Shown: positions 18,264-26,554 of the stretch, in pieces
How the letters are laid out: each line of letters opens with the position of its first letter
How positions within the stretch are numbered: the first letter of the stretch is position 1
Origin: Gemmatimonadota bacterium
GTDB taxonomy: Bacteria; Gemmatimonadota; Gemmatimonadetes; Gemmatimonadales; Gemmatimonadaceae
Direction of reading: 5' to 3'
DNA: 64,000 nt
NCBI GenBank assembly: GCA_016712265.1
Contig: JADJRJ010000027.1
Span: 496,001 to 560,000, forward strand
Translations under genes and position numbers: made by a program
The notes under the pieces: model-generated
Seen by the model: only the letters and a program-made list of their open reading frames with translations
What the model was told of the DNA's origin: nothing
Database searches by the model: none

Positions 18264-20211
18264 TCAGGGTCGAGCGCTCCACTCCGCCAACGCGGAATCC
18301 CGGTTGATCGGGACAAACACAGGCGGAGAGCCTGCGCTCCCGTCCGCGGAGCGGAGCAGGTACCACGGACGCCGCGGATCCCGGAGCTCCTCGTGGCGGG
18401 CGTTGAGATCGTGCAGGTCCTTGAGGTAGACGTTGGAGCCCCAATCCCTGGCGAGCAGTCCGACCCAGATGAAGGTGCCGGCCCGGTCCTCGAGGACTCG
18501 CTGCTGACATCGGGCTGAGTACGGCCGCCCCGGGAGCGCTCGCTCTGATTGGTCCGGCGACCAAGGCGACGGGATCAGCCTGGCAGAGTCACCGACAAGC
18601 CGGCTCCAGTCCACCTCGGTGGCTGCCGCCCCCCGCTCCCGACCCTGCAGTGCCTCGTCCAGTGCACATGCATCGACGCTCCTGTAGACCCACTCTGCTT
18701 GCGAGCGCGACACACCAACAGCCCATAAACGAGCCATCAACTGTGAACCCCAGCTCTCTCGCACCAATACCACAGCTTCCCGCACGCCAGCCTGTTCGGC
18801 CATCCGTGTCACCGGCCACCTGAGCGGCGCGAGGCCGGCAGCGTACTGCCTCCCTCGGTCGCCCATGACGCTCATACCAGCCAGGGCGACCGCCGCGACG
18901 GACGCTCCGACCACAAAACCACGCGCCCCGGGCCATCTCCTCACCACCGCCCCGGGCGCCCGAGCAGCAAACCACGCGCAGAGCGGCACCAGCAGGAAGA
19001 CGAAACGGGGGCCCAGGTAGAACCCATCATGCCAGTAAAGACCATATAACCCGCACACCAACAAGCCAGTAAAGAGCCAATTTCGCTCAAATAGCCGCCC
19101 ACTCCAGGAAAGTAAGGCGCCGAGCAATACGATCAGCAGGCTCGGGAGCGGGGTCTCGAAGAGATAGGTCTGCAGCCGAAGGAGATAGAGGCTCACCAGC
19201 TCCACCCCGGTCGCCGGCGTGTGGGGCATCCCCCACGGCGACGCGTGGAAGCCCAGCCCGTGCTCGGCGCCCCACAACTTCTCGTACGCGAAGAGCAGGG
19301 GGTCCCCGGTCGTCGCCTGGTTGTACCACAATAGAATCCCAAGCGGGATCGACATCGCGCACAACATCGCGATTGCATGTGCCCATCGTTCGGTGCCGCG
19401 CACGAGGCGCCAGGCCACCCACGCTCCGATCGGCAGCGCAACCGCGAGGGCATCCACCGGTCGCACCGTCGCACCGCATCCCAGCGCGAGGCCAATGACA
19501 ATCGCCATGGCGATCGACGCGCGCTCCGCATGACGCGTCGCACCCCACCAGGCGAGCAGGGGCCAGGCACAACGTCCCCACGTGGTTCATGTGGGACGCG
19601 GCCATGAACGCCATGAACGGCGCGAGGGCAAACACCACGACGCTGCCTAACGACACGGCCGCACTGGCCCCGGAACGTCGCACGATCGCCCAGAAGAGCG
19701 CGACACTCACGCCGCCCAGTGCCGGTCCCACGAGCCACGGGCTCCGAGCCACACCCCGGGCACCAGCAACAACGGTCCCCGGGGGAAACTGGGCATACCA
19801 CTTTCCGTCGGAATCGAGCACATGCAACGCGCTCGAGAACTCGGGAAAGGCCGGTGCGTCGAGGTAGAGACGGCCCTGCGCAAAGATCCTGGCCTGGATC
19901 ACCTGCGCGATTTCATCCAAATGGAGCGGTGTCCCGTCGAAGACGAACCACGCGATGCACGCATACAGCAGGAACGCCAGGCCGCCGAGGAACGCACCCG
20001 CGCCGACTGGTCGGCGCATGGAGAGGTTCGCCAGCGAGTCCCACCATCGCGCCGTGAACGAGATCCGTCGACCGAGGATGGCCGTGACCAGCCCTACTCC
20101 AACGACAATCGCGGTCCCGCTCAGCCACCCACTCGCCACCTGCGCGTACCACGGCGCCTGGCGGCCGCCGGGGATCCAATTCACGATCGGGAAGAACCCG
20201 AACGCCACCAA
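18264..20211 (-). CDS. GT-C type membrane glycosyltransferase (frameshifted)
   Basis: A large polytopic protein with a DE-type motif (TPLHLDEIAQVIQARIFAQG) in the first extracytoplasmic loop, as in ArnT/PMT-like GT-C glycosyltransferases that use polyprenyl-linked sugars. The first half runs from about GTG 20211 to SHMNHVGTLCLAP. At 19559-19562 one missing base in a GGGG/CCCC run shifts the frame, and the second half continues as LLAWWGATRHAERASIAMAIVIGLALG to the end at 18264. Corrected length is about 649 residues. The extreme N-terminus may also be shifted: a GTG near 20270 (TEPAPNLRR) would join after one more G near 20241. It follows mnmG by 60 bp or less. Confidence 0.65.
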
Positions 20212-20274
20212 CAGGGCAGCCAGGAGCCACCCGGTGGGGTCCGGCGAAGGTTGGGGGCGGGTTCGGTCACATTG

Positions 20275-22209
20275 TCAGGACGTTTCCCCTGCCGCACGTG
20301 CAACGCGCCGCCAGCGTTCCACCTCGAGCACGATGTTCTGGAGATCGGAAGGGCTCACTCCCGGGACGCTGGCCGCCTGCGCCAGGGTTCGCGGCCGGAG
20401 TCGGGCCAGCTTCTGGCGCGCCTCGAACGAGACTGAGCGCATCTGTTCATAGGGCACCTCCTCCTCCAGCTGAAAGGCCCCCATGCGCTGGAGCTTTTCC
20501 GCCGCCGACCGCTCGCGAGTGAAATACCCCGCGTACTTGATCTGCAGCTCCGCGCTCACGACGGCGTCGGCGCTGAGTCCTGCTCCAACCCCGGATGCGC
20601 TCAGGAGCGCGCTCAACTCCACCCCCTGCCGACGCGCCAGCTCCACCACCTTGACCGAGTGGGGAATCGGGCTGCTCGCCAGGGACGCCAGGAGCGGATT
20701 CGCGATATCCGGCCGAATACTCGTCTCGTCGGCCAGGCGAAGCGCCTCATCCTCGGCACGCATGCGCTCCGCCGCCATCGCCTGCTCGGCGTCAGAGAGC
20801 ATGCCGAGTTGAGTGGCCAGCGGGGCAAGGCGCCGGATCGCATTGTCCTGTCGCACGGTGAGCCGGAACTCGGATCGCGAGGTGAAGAGCCGGTAGGGCT
20901 CGTCCACGCCGCGGTGCACGAGGTCGTCGACGAGGACGCCGATATACGACGTCTCCCGACCGAGCGAAAACGGCGGTCGTCCCTGCGCACGCAATCCTGC
21001 GTTGATCCCCGCGACCAGTCCCTGCCCCGCAGCCTCCTCGTACCCGGTGGTCCCGTTGATCTGCCCGGCGAAGAAGAGCCCGGGAATCGCCCGAACTTGC
21101 AGTGACGGATCGAGCTGGGTCGGCGGGAAATAGTCGTATTCGATGGCGTAACCTGCCCGCGTCATCCGGACGTCGCGCAGGCCAGCCACCGAACGCAGCA
21201 CCTCGAGCTGCACCTCAGCCGGCAACGAGGTCGACATCCCGTGCACGTACAACTCGGCGGTGTCGTGCCCCTCGGGCTCAAGGAAGATCTGGTGGCGTTC
21301 GGCAGCCGGGAACTTCACGATCTTGTCCTCGACCGAAGGACAGTACCGCGGTCCCATCGCCCCAATCGCGCCGCCGTACATCGCCGACTTGCCGATGTTG
21401 TTGGAGATGATCTCCTTCCCCTCACTCTCCAGGAAGGTGATCCAGCAGTTCAGTTGCTCCGGATGACGGCTGTCGCCATTCTGGCGCCTAGGAGTCTCCC
21501 AGAAGTGTGACCAGGAATAGTCGAAGGCTTCGACCTCGGAGTGCTGTTCCTCGAGGGCGGAGTAGTCCACCGACCGGCCGTCGATGCGCGGAGGGGTGCC
21601 CGTCTTGAACCGTGCGACGGTGAGCCCGGCCGTCTCCAACTGCTCGGCAAGGTGCGTTGACGAGTTCTCCCCCGCCCGTCCGCCGGCGATGCGCGTTTCC
21701 GTCCCGATGTGGATCCGGCCGCGGAGGAAGGTGCCTGTGGTGATGACCACGGCCTTTGCACCGAACTGTCGGCCTTCCAGGGTGGCGACGCCGTGGAGTT
21801 CTGCGCCGTCGATCAGGAGGCTGGCGACCGTTCCCTGGATCGTGTGGAGCCCTTGCTGTTCCTCGATCAGCGTCCGGGCGGCGCGGCGATACAGCCCGCG
21901 GTCGCACTGGGCTCGTGGGGCCCAGACCGCGGCGCCCTTGCTCCGGTTCAGCATTCGAAACTGGATCATCGCCAGGTCAGTCGCGCGGCCCATGATCCCA
22001 CCCATGGCATCGACCTCTCGCACGACCGTTCCCTTGGCCACACCGCCGATGGCCGGATTGCACGACATCTGGCCGATGGTCTCGAGGGCGCTCGTGATCA
22101 GCCCCACTCGGCAGCCCAGTCGGGCGGCGGCGACGGCGGCCTCCGTGCCGGCGTGGCCGGCCCCGACCACAATGACGTCGAAATCCTGCTCGGTCCGCGT
22201 CGACCCCAT
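20275..22209 (-). CDS. mnmG: tRNA U34 carboxymethylaminomethyl synthase subunit MnmG
   Basis: A 644-residue FAD protein (GidA) that with MnmE installs the cmnm5 group on U34 of tRNAs. FAD-binding VIVVGAGHAGTEAAVAAARLG is at the N-terminus. Family blocks GQMSCNPAIGGVAKG, TGTFLRGRIHIG, RFKTGTPPRIDGRS with the catalytic-site Cys region upstream, and GLFFAGQINGTTGYEEAAGQG with the C-terminal MnmE-binding helical domain are all present. ATG 22209 gives the usual length; an in-frame TTG at 22239 is less likely. Together with parA/parB nearby this is a typical origin-proximal cluster, but the usual neighbour rsmG is not present. Confidence 0.95.
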   Translation of the reverse strand: MGSTRTEQDFDVIVVGAGHAGTEAAVAAARLGCRVGLITSALETIGQMSCNPAIGGVAKGTVVREVDAMGGIMGRATDLAMIQFRMLNRSKGAAVWAPRAQCDRGLYRRAARTLIEEQQGLHTIQGTVASLLIDGAELHGVATLEGRQFGAKAVVITTGTFLRGRIHIGTETRIAGGRAGENSSTHLAEQLETAGLTVARFKTGTPPRIDGRSVDYSALEEQHSEVEAFDYSWSHFWETPRRQNGDSRHPEQLNCWITFLESEGKEIISNNIGKSAMYGGAIGAMGPRYCPSVEDKIVKFPAAERHQIFLEPEGHDTAELYVHGMSTSLPAEVQLEVLRSVAGLRDVRMTRAGYAIEYDYFPPTQLDPSLQVRAIPGLFFAGQINGTTGYEEAAGQGLVAGINAGLRAQGRPPFSLGRETSYIGVLVDDLVHRGVDEPYRLFTSRSEFRLTVRQDNAIRRLAPLATQLGMLSDAEQAMAAERMRAEDEALRLADETSIRPDIANPLLASLASSPIPHSVKVVELARRQGVELSALLSASGVGAGLSADAVVSAELQIKYAGYFTRERSAAEKLQRMGAFQLEEEVPYEQMRSVSFEARQKLARLRPRTLAQAASVPGVSPSDLQNIVLEVERWRRVARAAGETS

Positions 22210-22263
22210 GGAACGCAAGCTAGCAACGTCCGCAAGCAATGCGGGCCGTTGGCCGGCGAAGGA

Positions 22264-23406
22264 TCAGGCGATCGGGCGGGCCACCAGTTCGTCGAGATCG
22301 AGGTGCCCGACGAATGGCTCCACGGCCTCGCCGAGTAGCAGCTTGCGAGCAAACCACGCGAGCTGCCCGGCGGCCAGGCGGGCCTCTCCGGCTAACTGCG
22401 GGTAGCCACCAAGCGTCGTGCCCACCCCCTCCAGCGAGCGCCGCGAGCGCTCGGAGATCGCGTCCCATCCGCCAAGCCACACGGTCAGCGCCCGAAGGAA
22501 CTCACTCGCGGTCGCATACGCGTCCCGTGGGGGCTGCGGGCCCGTGACTCGACCATGAAAGGCCGGCAGCCGGGGATGTGTCGCGTACGGCTCGAGACTC
22601 AGGAAGCCGCGTTCGTCGCCGGCGAAGATGATGTTGAGCCGACGTTCCCGGGCCTTCTCGCGCATGAGGTACTTGAGCGGGAGGCTGTCGCACTCCTCGA
22701 TCAGGAGGTCGAGTCGGTCGAGGAAGGCGTCGACATTGGCCGGCGTGACGCCCTCGGTGTACACACGGAGCCGCAGGTATGGGTCGATCTTCACGATGCG
22801 TCGCGCAACGAGGATCGCCTTGTTCTGTCCGAGGTCGTCGAAGCCGGCGCCGAGGCGGTTGAGGTTGGACAGGTCGAGCGCGTCGAAGTCGGCAAGCACC
22901 ATCTCACCGCAGAGGTGCTCCTGAGCGACGGCGACCGCGGCCTCGCCGCCAACCGACAGCCCCACCACGCCGACACGTCGTGAGCGCAACAGGTCCTGTT
23001 CGTCGCGCGTGATCTTCTCCCGGTTGCGGCTCGTGATCACCTCGAGATACGACTCGGGGTCGAGGAGGTGCACCAGGCGTAGCTCCCACGGGAGCAGGAC
23101 CCAGAGTCCGCACGCATCCACATCGCCCGCGCGGACGACGTGGTCGGCGATGCATCTCCCGCGATCATCGGCCGTTCCGCCAGGGAGTCGCACCGCGGCC
23201 AGGTCGGCGAGCTGCCGATCGATGGAATCCACCAGGGTTATCGCATGTTCGAGACACAGCGCTTCGAGCTGCGGTCGCTCACCCGGCGCCAACTGAACGA
23301 AGACCGGTTCGTACGACGTCATCGCATCGGCAAGCACGGTCGCCACACACGCGCGAAACGCCGCGAGGTCAAACACCTCACGTGGTCCTGCTGCCACTGC
23401 CGTCAC
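22264..23406 (-). CDS. ThiF/E1-like adenylyltransferase family protein
   Basis: A 380-residue protein. After about 165 residues of unrecognised N-terminal sequence comes an E1/ThiF Rossmann domain: VGVVGLSVGGEAAVAVAQ, LADFDALDLSNLNRLGAGF with the ATP-contacting Arg, QNKAILVARRIVKIDPYL, and LIEECDSLPLKYLM. It lacks the CxxC zinc pairs of MoeB/ThiF, and no obvious catalytic Cys is seen. The remaining C-terminal 120 residues are helical. The family adenylates carboxylates, often protein or peptide C-termini; the substrate here is unknown. The GTG 23406 start overlaps the stop of the MarR-GNAT gene (GTGA), so the two are tightly coupled. Confidence 0.8.
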   Translation of the reverse strand: MTAVAAGPREVFDLAAFRACVATVLADAMTSYEPVFVQLAPGERPQLEALCLEHAITLVDSIDRQLADLAAVRLPGGTADDRGRCIADHVVRAGDVDACGLWVLLPWELRLVHLLDPESYLEVITSRNREKITRDEQDLLRSRRVGVVGLSVGGEAAVAVAQEHLCGEMVLADFDALDLSNLNRLGAGFDDLGQNKAILVARRIVKIDPYLRLRVYTEGVTPANVDAFLDRLDLLIEECDSLPLKYLMREKARERRLNIIFAGDERGFLSLEPYATHPRLPAFHGRVTGPQPPRDAYATASEFLRALTVWLGGWDAISERSRRSLEGVGTTLGGYPQLAGEARLAAGQLAWFARKLLLGEAVEPFVGHLDLDELVARPIA

Positions 23407-24323
23407 AGCGCCAGCTCCCAGGTCTGGCCGACGAGGTCGTGGCCGAACGTGTGGTGTGCCTCCTCGTGCACGAGGCGGTAGCCCTCGTGCTGGTAGATGC
23501 GCCGCGCGGCGTGGAGGATCGAATTGGTCCAGAGGGTGATCGCCTGGTATCCGGCCTCGCGAGCGAACTGGGTGCACTCGCGTACCAGTCGTTGGCCGAT
23601 CCCGAGTCCGCGCGCGCGCTCATCAACGAAGAGCAGCCGGAGTCGTGCGACGCGGTCGCGCTCCCGATGCCGCATCAGGAAGACGGAGCCGACGCGCTCT
23701 CCCTCGCGCTCGGCGATCCAGCATCGCTCGCGGTCCGGCTCGAAGTGTCGCAGGAACTGCGCGACGATCTCGGCACAGAGCGCCTCGTACTCGCTGGTCC
23801 ACCCGAACTCGCGGTTGTACAGGCGCGCCTGCTGCTCGACGACCCACCCCATGTCGCCGACGTGATGCGGGCGGAGGACATACGGTACGCGCGGTTCCTG
23901 GCGATCGCCCAGGACGGCCTCGAGCTGGGATAGCGCCGTCACCAACCGTTGCTGGTCGTCCTCGGCCAGCCCGGCGAGCATGGACCCGACCTCGGCTTGC
24001 GAGGTGGCGTTGAGCTGCGCGAAGGCCTGGGCGCCGCGCTCGCTCAGCGAGAGCAGGTAGTGGCGCCGGTCCTCGGGCGACTTGCGCTTGCGTACAATGC
24101 CGCGTCGCACGAGGGATCGGAGGACGCGACTCAGGTACCCGGCATCGAGCCCGAGCGCGGCACCGAGGGTGCTGGCCGTGGCCTGGTCTCGCTGGGCGAG
24201 TTCGTAGATGAGCCGCCCTTCGGTGAGGCTGAAGGGGCTGTCGAGGAATCCCTCGTGGAGGAGCCCGATCCGCTTCGTGTACAGGCGACTGAAGCGGCGC
24301 ACGGTCTCGATTCGTGCGTCCAT
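23403..24323 (-). CDS. MarR-GNAT bifunctional regulator/acetyltransferase
   Basis: A 306-residue fusion. Residues 1-145 form a MarR winged helix (FSLTEGRLIYELAQRD, GLDAGYLSRVLRSLVRRGIVRKR, wing SPEDRRHYLLSLSE). Residues 160-306 form a GNAT N-acetyltransferase with RLRLLFVDERARGLGIGQRLVRECTQFA (acetyl-CoA loop GLGIGQ) and ITLWTNSILHAARRIYQHEGY. Such fusions usually acetylate small amines and repress their own operon. ATG 24323 lies downstream of a promoter whose -35 box overlaps a perfect inverted repeat (24396-24410), a likely autoregulatory operator. The ThiF-like gene overlaps its 3' end. Confidence 0.88.
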   Translation of the reverse strand: MDARIETVRRFSRLYTKRIGLLHEGFLDSPFSLTEGRLIYELAQRDQATASTLGAALGLDAGYLSRVLRSLVRRGIVRKRKSPEDRRHYLLSLSERGAQAFAQLNATSQAEVGSMLAGLAEDDQQRLVTALSQLEAVLGDRQEPRVPYVLRPHHVGDMGWVVEQQARLYNREFGWTSEYEALCAEIVAQFLRHFEPDRERCWIAEREGERVGSVFLMRHRERDRVARLRLLFVDERARGLGIGQRLVRECTQFAREAGYQAITLWTNSILHAARRIYQHEGYRLVHEEAHHTFGHDLVGQTWELAL

Positions 24324-24380
24324 ATGGCGTGTGGCCAGGCGTGGGTTGGAAACGGCAAGAGTCGACGTCCGGTACTTGCT

Positions 24381-24410
24381 AGAGTACATCGAATGCTTGC
24401 CATAGGCAAG
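24381..24410 (-). promoter_or_regulatory. Promoter and operator of MarR-GNAT operon
   Basis: On the minus strand TTGCCT (24409-24404), a 17-bp spacer and TACTCT (24386-24381) form a good sigma-70 type promoter. The -35 box lies in a perfect inverted repeat CTTGCC-ATA-GGCAAG (24396-24410). Further half-sites ACTTGC (24374) and GGCAAG (near 24355) follow. Repression by the MarR domain is inferred. Confidence 0.6.
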
Positions 24411-24485
24411 TATTATGACGCCCGCGCCATTCCCCGGCCGCATGCCCCCTGCGGAAAAGCACGGGGGGCCCGTTAGACTCCCGCC

Positions 24486-24770
24486 ATGCCGCTTCCTCTT
24501 GCCGCCGAGTATCCGTCCCTCGTCATTCGCCGCGAGGCGTTTGAGCGCACTGGCCTGAACCGGACCGCGTTCGATGAACGCCTTGGGCTGACGGATGAGG
24601 AGTTCCGCGTCGAAGGGGCCCTGATTGTCATCGGACCTATCCATGAAACCGATGCCCTGCCCCAGGTCATAGAGGAACTGGAGCGGGCGGGGCTCACCTA
24701 CTTCGACGACTTCTTCGACCTTTCGGGGAACTGGCCGGCCTGGCTGCGGCTCTTCGCCATGGGTTCATAG
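24486..24770 (+). CDS. Hypothetical 94-residue acidic protein
   Basis: A small soluble acidic protein (EEFRVEGALIVIGPI, QVIEELERAGLTYFDDFFDLSG) with alternating helix-like and strand-like character. No family recognised and no signal peptide. It starts at ATG 24486, about 76 bp beyond the inverted repeat that controls the divergent MarR-GNAT gene, so the same repressor may act on it. The 3' end overlaps the convergent gene at 24698 by 73 bp. Confidence 0.6.
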   Translation: MPLPLAAEYPSLVIRREAFERTGLNRTAFDERLGLTDEEFRVEGALIVIGPIHETDALPQVIEELERAGLTYFDDFFDLSGNWPAWLRLFAMGS

Positions 24771-25024
24771 GTCACCGGATCGACGTCGGTTGTCAGCGGC
24801 CCGCGTCGCAACAACCCTACCCATCCGCAGCGCAAGCACCAGCTCTTGCGGAACCACGGCAGCCAGTGGTCGTGTAGGCGCGAGGCCACGCGCACCGTGG
24901 GCGCGTCACAGTCGATGCACCGATCTCCCTGGGGCAGCAACACCAGGAACACGAAGGTGGCCGCAATGACGCGAAGGACGAAGAGTCCCCCAATGACCGC
25001 GACGAATATGGTGGCTTCGGTCAT
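24698..25024 (-). CDS. Small membrane protein with a Cys4 zinc-ribbon-like motif
   Basis: A 108-residue protein. One membrane span at the N-terminus (FVAVIGGLFVLRVIAATFVFLVLL) is followed by a cytoplasmic part with CIDCDAP and, 25 residues later, WCLRCGWVG, a two-pair Cys arrangement typical of zinc ribbons. No named family. Start ATG 25024. It overlaps convergently with the preceding plus-strand gene. Confidence 0.65.
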   Translation of the reverse strand: MTEATIFVAVIGGLFVLRVIAATFVFLVLLPQGDRCIDCDAPTVRVASRLHDHWLPWFRKSWCLRCGWVGLLRRGPLTTDVDPVTYEPMAKSRSQAGQFPERSKKSSK

Positions 25025-25035
25025 GGGTCAGTGGG

Positions 25036-25060
25036 TAGACGGCAGACGGCAGACGGCAGG
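25036..25060. repeat. GACGGCA short tandem repeat
   Basis: Three tandem copies of the 7-bp unit GACGGCA lie just downstream of the yheT-like gene. The same word appears next to the 3' ends of three other genes in the window (about 29.58, 43.19 and 50.66 kb). Confidence 0.6.
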
Positions 25061-25086
25061 AAGCCGCGTGTAGCGTGCCTTGTAGC

Positions 25087-26106
25087 TTACCGCGTCTCCA
25101 GCACCATGGACAGGTCGTTGTTCAGCTGTGACACGCCGAACTCGATGGCGCGTCGCTCGCAATAAGACGATGTCCGCCACGGTACCGCGCCCTCCACGAA
25201 GCCGACGTGTCCTCCGACATCAACGAACTCCGTGACCAGCGCCGAATTCCGTCGGGCAATTCCCTCGACGTCGTATAGCAGGTCCGGGGGATGAAATGGA
25301 TCGTCGTGCGACGACAACAGGAGCGTCGGGACGCGAACGCCTCCCAGGAAGTTGATGGCGCTGCTCTGACGGTAGTAATCGGCGGCGTCGGCGAAGCCAT
25401 GCACCACGCTCGTGTAGGCATCGTCAAACGACCACATCGAGTTGGAACGGCGGATCGCCTCCGGATCTGCCAGGCCCGGGAACTGCGCGACCTTGGCGAG
25501 GGCCTTTGGACGGAGCGTCTTGAGAAACCAGTTGGTGTAAAACGACGCGTGGGTGTCGAGGTGCTGGCAGGATCGTGCCAGGTCAAACGGCACGCTAATG
25601 GCCGTGGCGGCGGTGATAACCCCTTCGAGCGCCTCGCCCTGTTCGCCGAGGTACTTGAGGAGCACGTTCCCGCCCAGCGAGACGCCGGCCACGATGAGCG
25701 GCGCGTCGGGCCGCTCGTTCTTCAATCGCTCGACAACCATCGCCACGTCCGTGGTCTCGCCGCTGTGGTAGGAGCGTGCCTGGCGATTGGGTTCGCCGCT
25801 GCATCCGCGGAAGTACAGGAGATTGGACTCCCAACCCCGCGCCGCCGCCAACTTCAGGATCGGGAGGATGTAGTGCGAGCGGAGACTACTCTCCAATCCA
25901 TGCAGCAGGAGGAAGGTCGGGGCGTCGGGTGAGGACGCGTCCATCCGCTGGATATCGAGAAAGTCGTCGTCCGGGGTGATCCAGCGCTCACGCCGAAGAG
26001 GCAGTGCTGGAAGGCGCCGGGCCAACCGACCCCAGATCGTCTGGAGGTGCGGATTGACCAGCCACGGGGCAGGACGGTACGGGCGATGGCGCGCGGGGGG
26101 GTGCAT
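25087..26106 (-). CDS. YheT-family alpha/beta hydrolase
   Basis: A 339-residue cytoplasmic hydrolase of the YheT/ABHD1-3 type. The N-terminal NPHLQTIWGRLARRLP is diagnostic. Oxyanion region FLLLHGLESSLRSHY, nucleophile elbow GVSLGGNVLLKYLGEQ, acid LLLSSHDDPFHP and the final His in DVGGHVGFVEG complete a Ser-Asp-His triad. The substrate is unknown, probably a short lipid ester. ATG 26106 is preferred because the frame further upstream has no coding character. Divergent from the ArsC-like gene. Confidence 0.9.
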   Translation of the reverse strand: MHPPARHRPYRPAPWLVNPHLQTIWGRLARRLPALPLRRERWITPDDDFLDIQRMDASSPDAPTFLLLHGLESSLRSHYILPILKLAAARGWESNLLYFRGCSGEPNRQARSYHSGETTDVAMVVERLKNERPDAPLIVAGVSLGGNVLLKYLGEQGEALEGVITAATAISVPFDLARSCQHLDTHASFYTNWFLKTLRPKALAKVAQFPGLADPEAIRRSNSMWSFDDAYTSVVHGFADAADYYRQSSAINFLGGVRVPTLLLSSHDDPFHPPDLLYDVEGIARRNSALVTEFVDVGGHVGFVEGAVPWRTSSYCERRAIEFGVSQLNNDLSMVLETR

Positions 26107-26187
26107 AGGGTGATTACAATGACAGCTCGCGAGGGATTCGGGAACCACCCGGCGCCGAGTTTTCAGCGCGAAAGCGCAGCTTTCCTT

Positions 26188-26535
26188 ATGGAAGTCCAGA
26201 TCTTCGGAACGAAGAAAAGCGCAGAAACCCGGAAGGCCCTTCGCTTCTTCAGTGAGCGACGGGTGAAAACGCATTTCGTCGACCTGAACGAGCGGGCCGC
26301 CGCTCTGGGTGAGTTGCGCCGGTTCGCCCAGAAGTTCGGGGTCGCTGCCCTGATCGATCGGGATTCCCGCCGCTTTCTGGATCTGGGGCTGGCACAGGCC
26401 CGCTACGGCGACGATCGGTGGCTGGAAAAGCTGGTCGAGGAGCCGCTCATGCTAAAAACCCCACTCGTACGTTTCCAGCACCAGTTGACCCTTGGGGTGG
26501 ACGAGGCGGTATGGAAGGGTTGGGTGGGGCGCTGA
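26188..26535 (+). CDS. ArsC/Spx-family protein lacking the active Cys
   Basis: A 115-residue thioredoxin-fold protein related to arsenate-reductase-like YffB/ArsC proteins. The strand-helix start VQIFGTKKSAETRKALRFFSE aligns with FGTKKC-type members, but the redox Cys is Ser, and no other Cys is present. The second half (DDRWLEKLVEEPLMLKTPLVRF) carries the family Pro-containing region. A reductase function is therefore unlikely; a Spx-like binding role is possible. ATG 26188 gives the standard N-terminus; an upstream in-frame ATG near 26119 would add an atypical extension. It is followed 19 bp later by the ABC-F gene. Confidence 0.75.
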   Translation: MEVQIFGTKKSAETRKALRFFSERRVKTHFVDLNERAAALGELRRFAQKFGVAALIDRDSRRFLDLGLAQARYGDDRWLEKLVEEPLMLKTPLVRFQHQLTLGVDEAVWKGWVGR

Positions 26536-26554
26536 TGCACGCGAGGCACCACGG

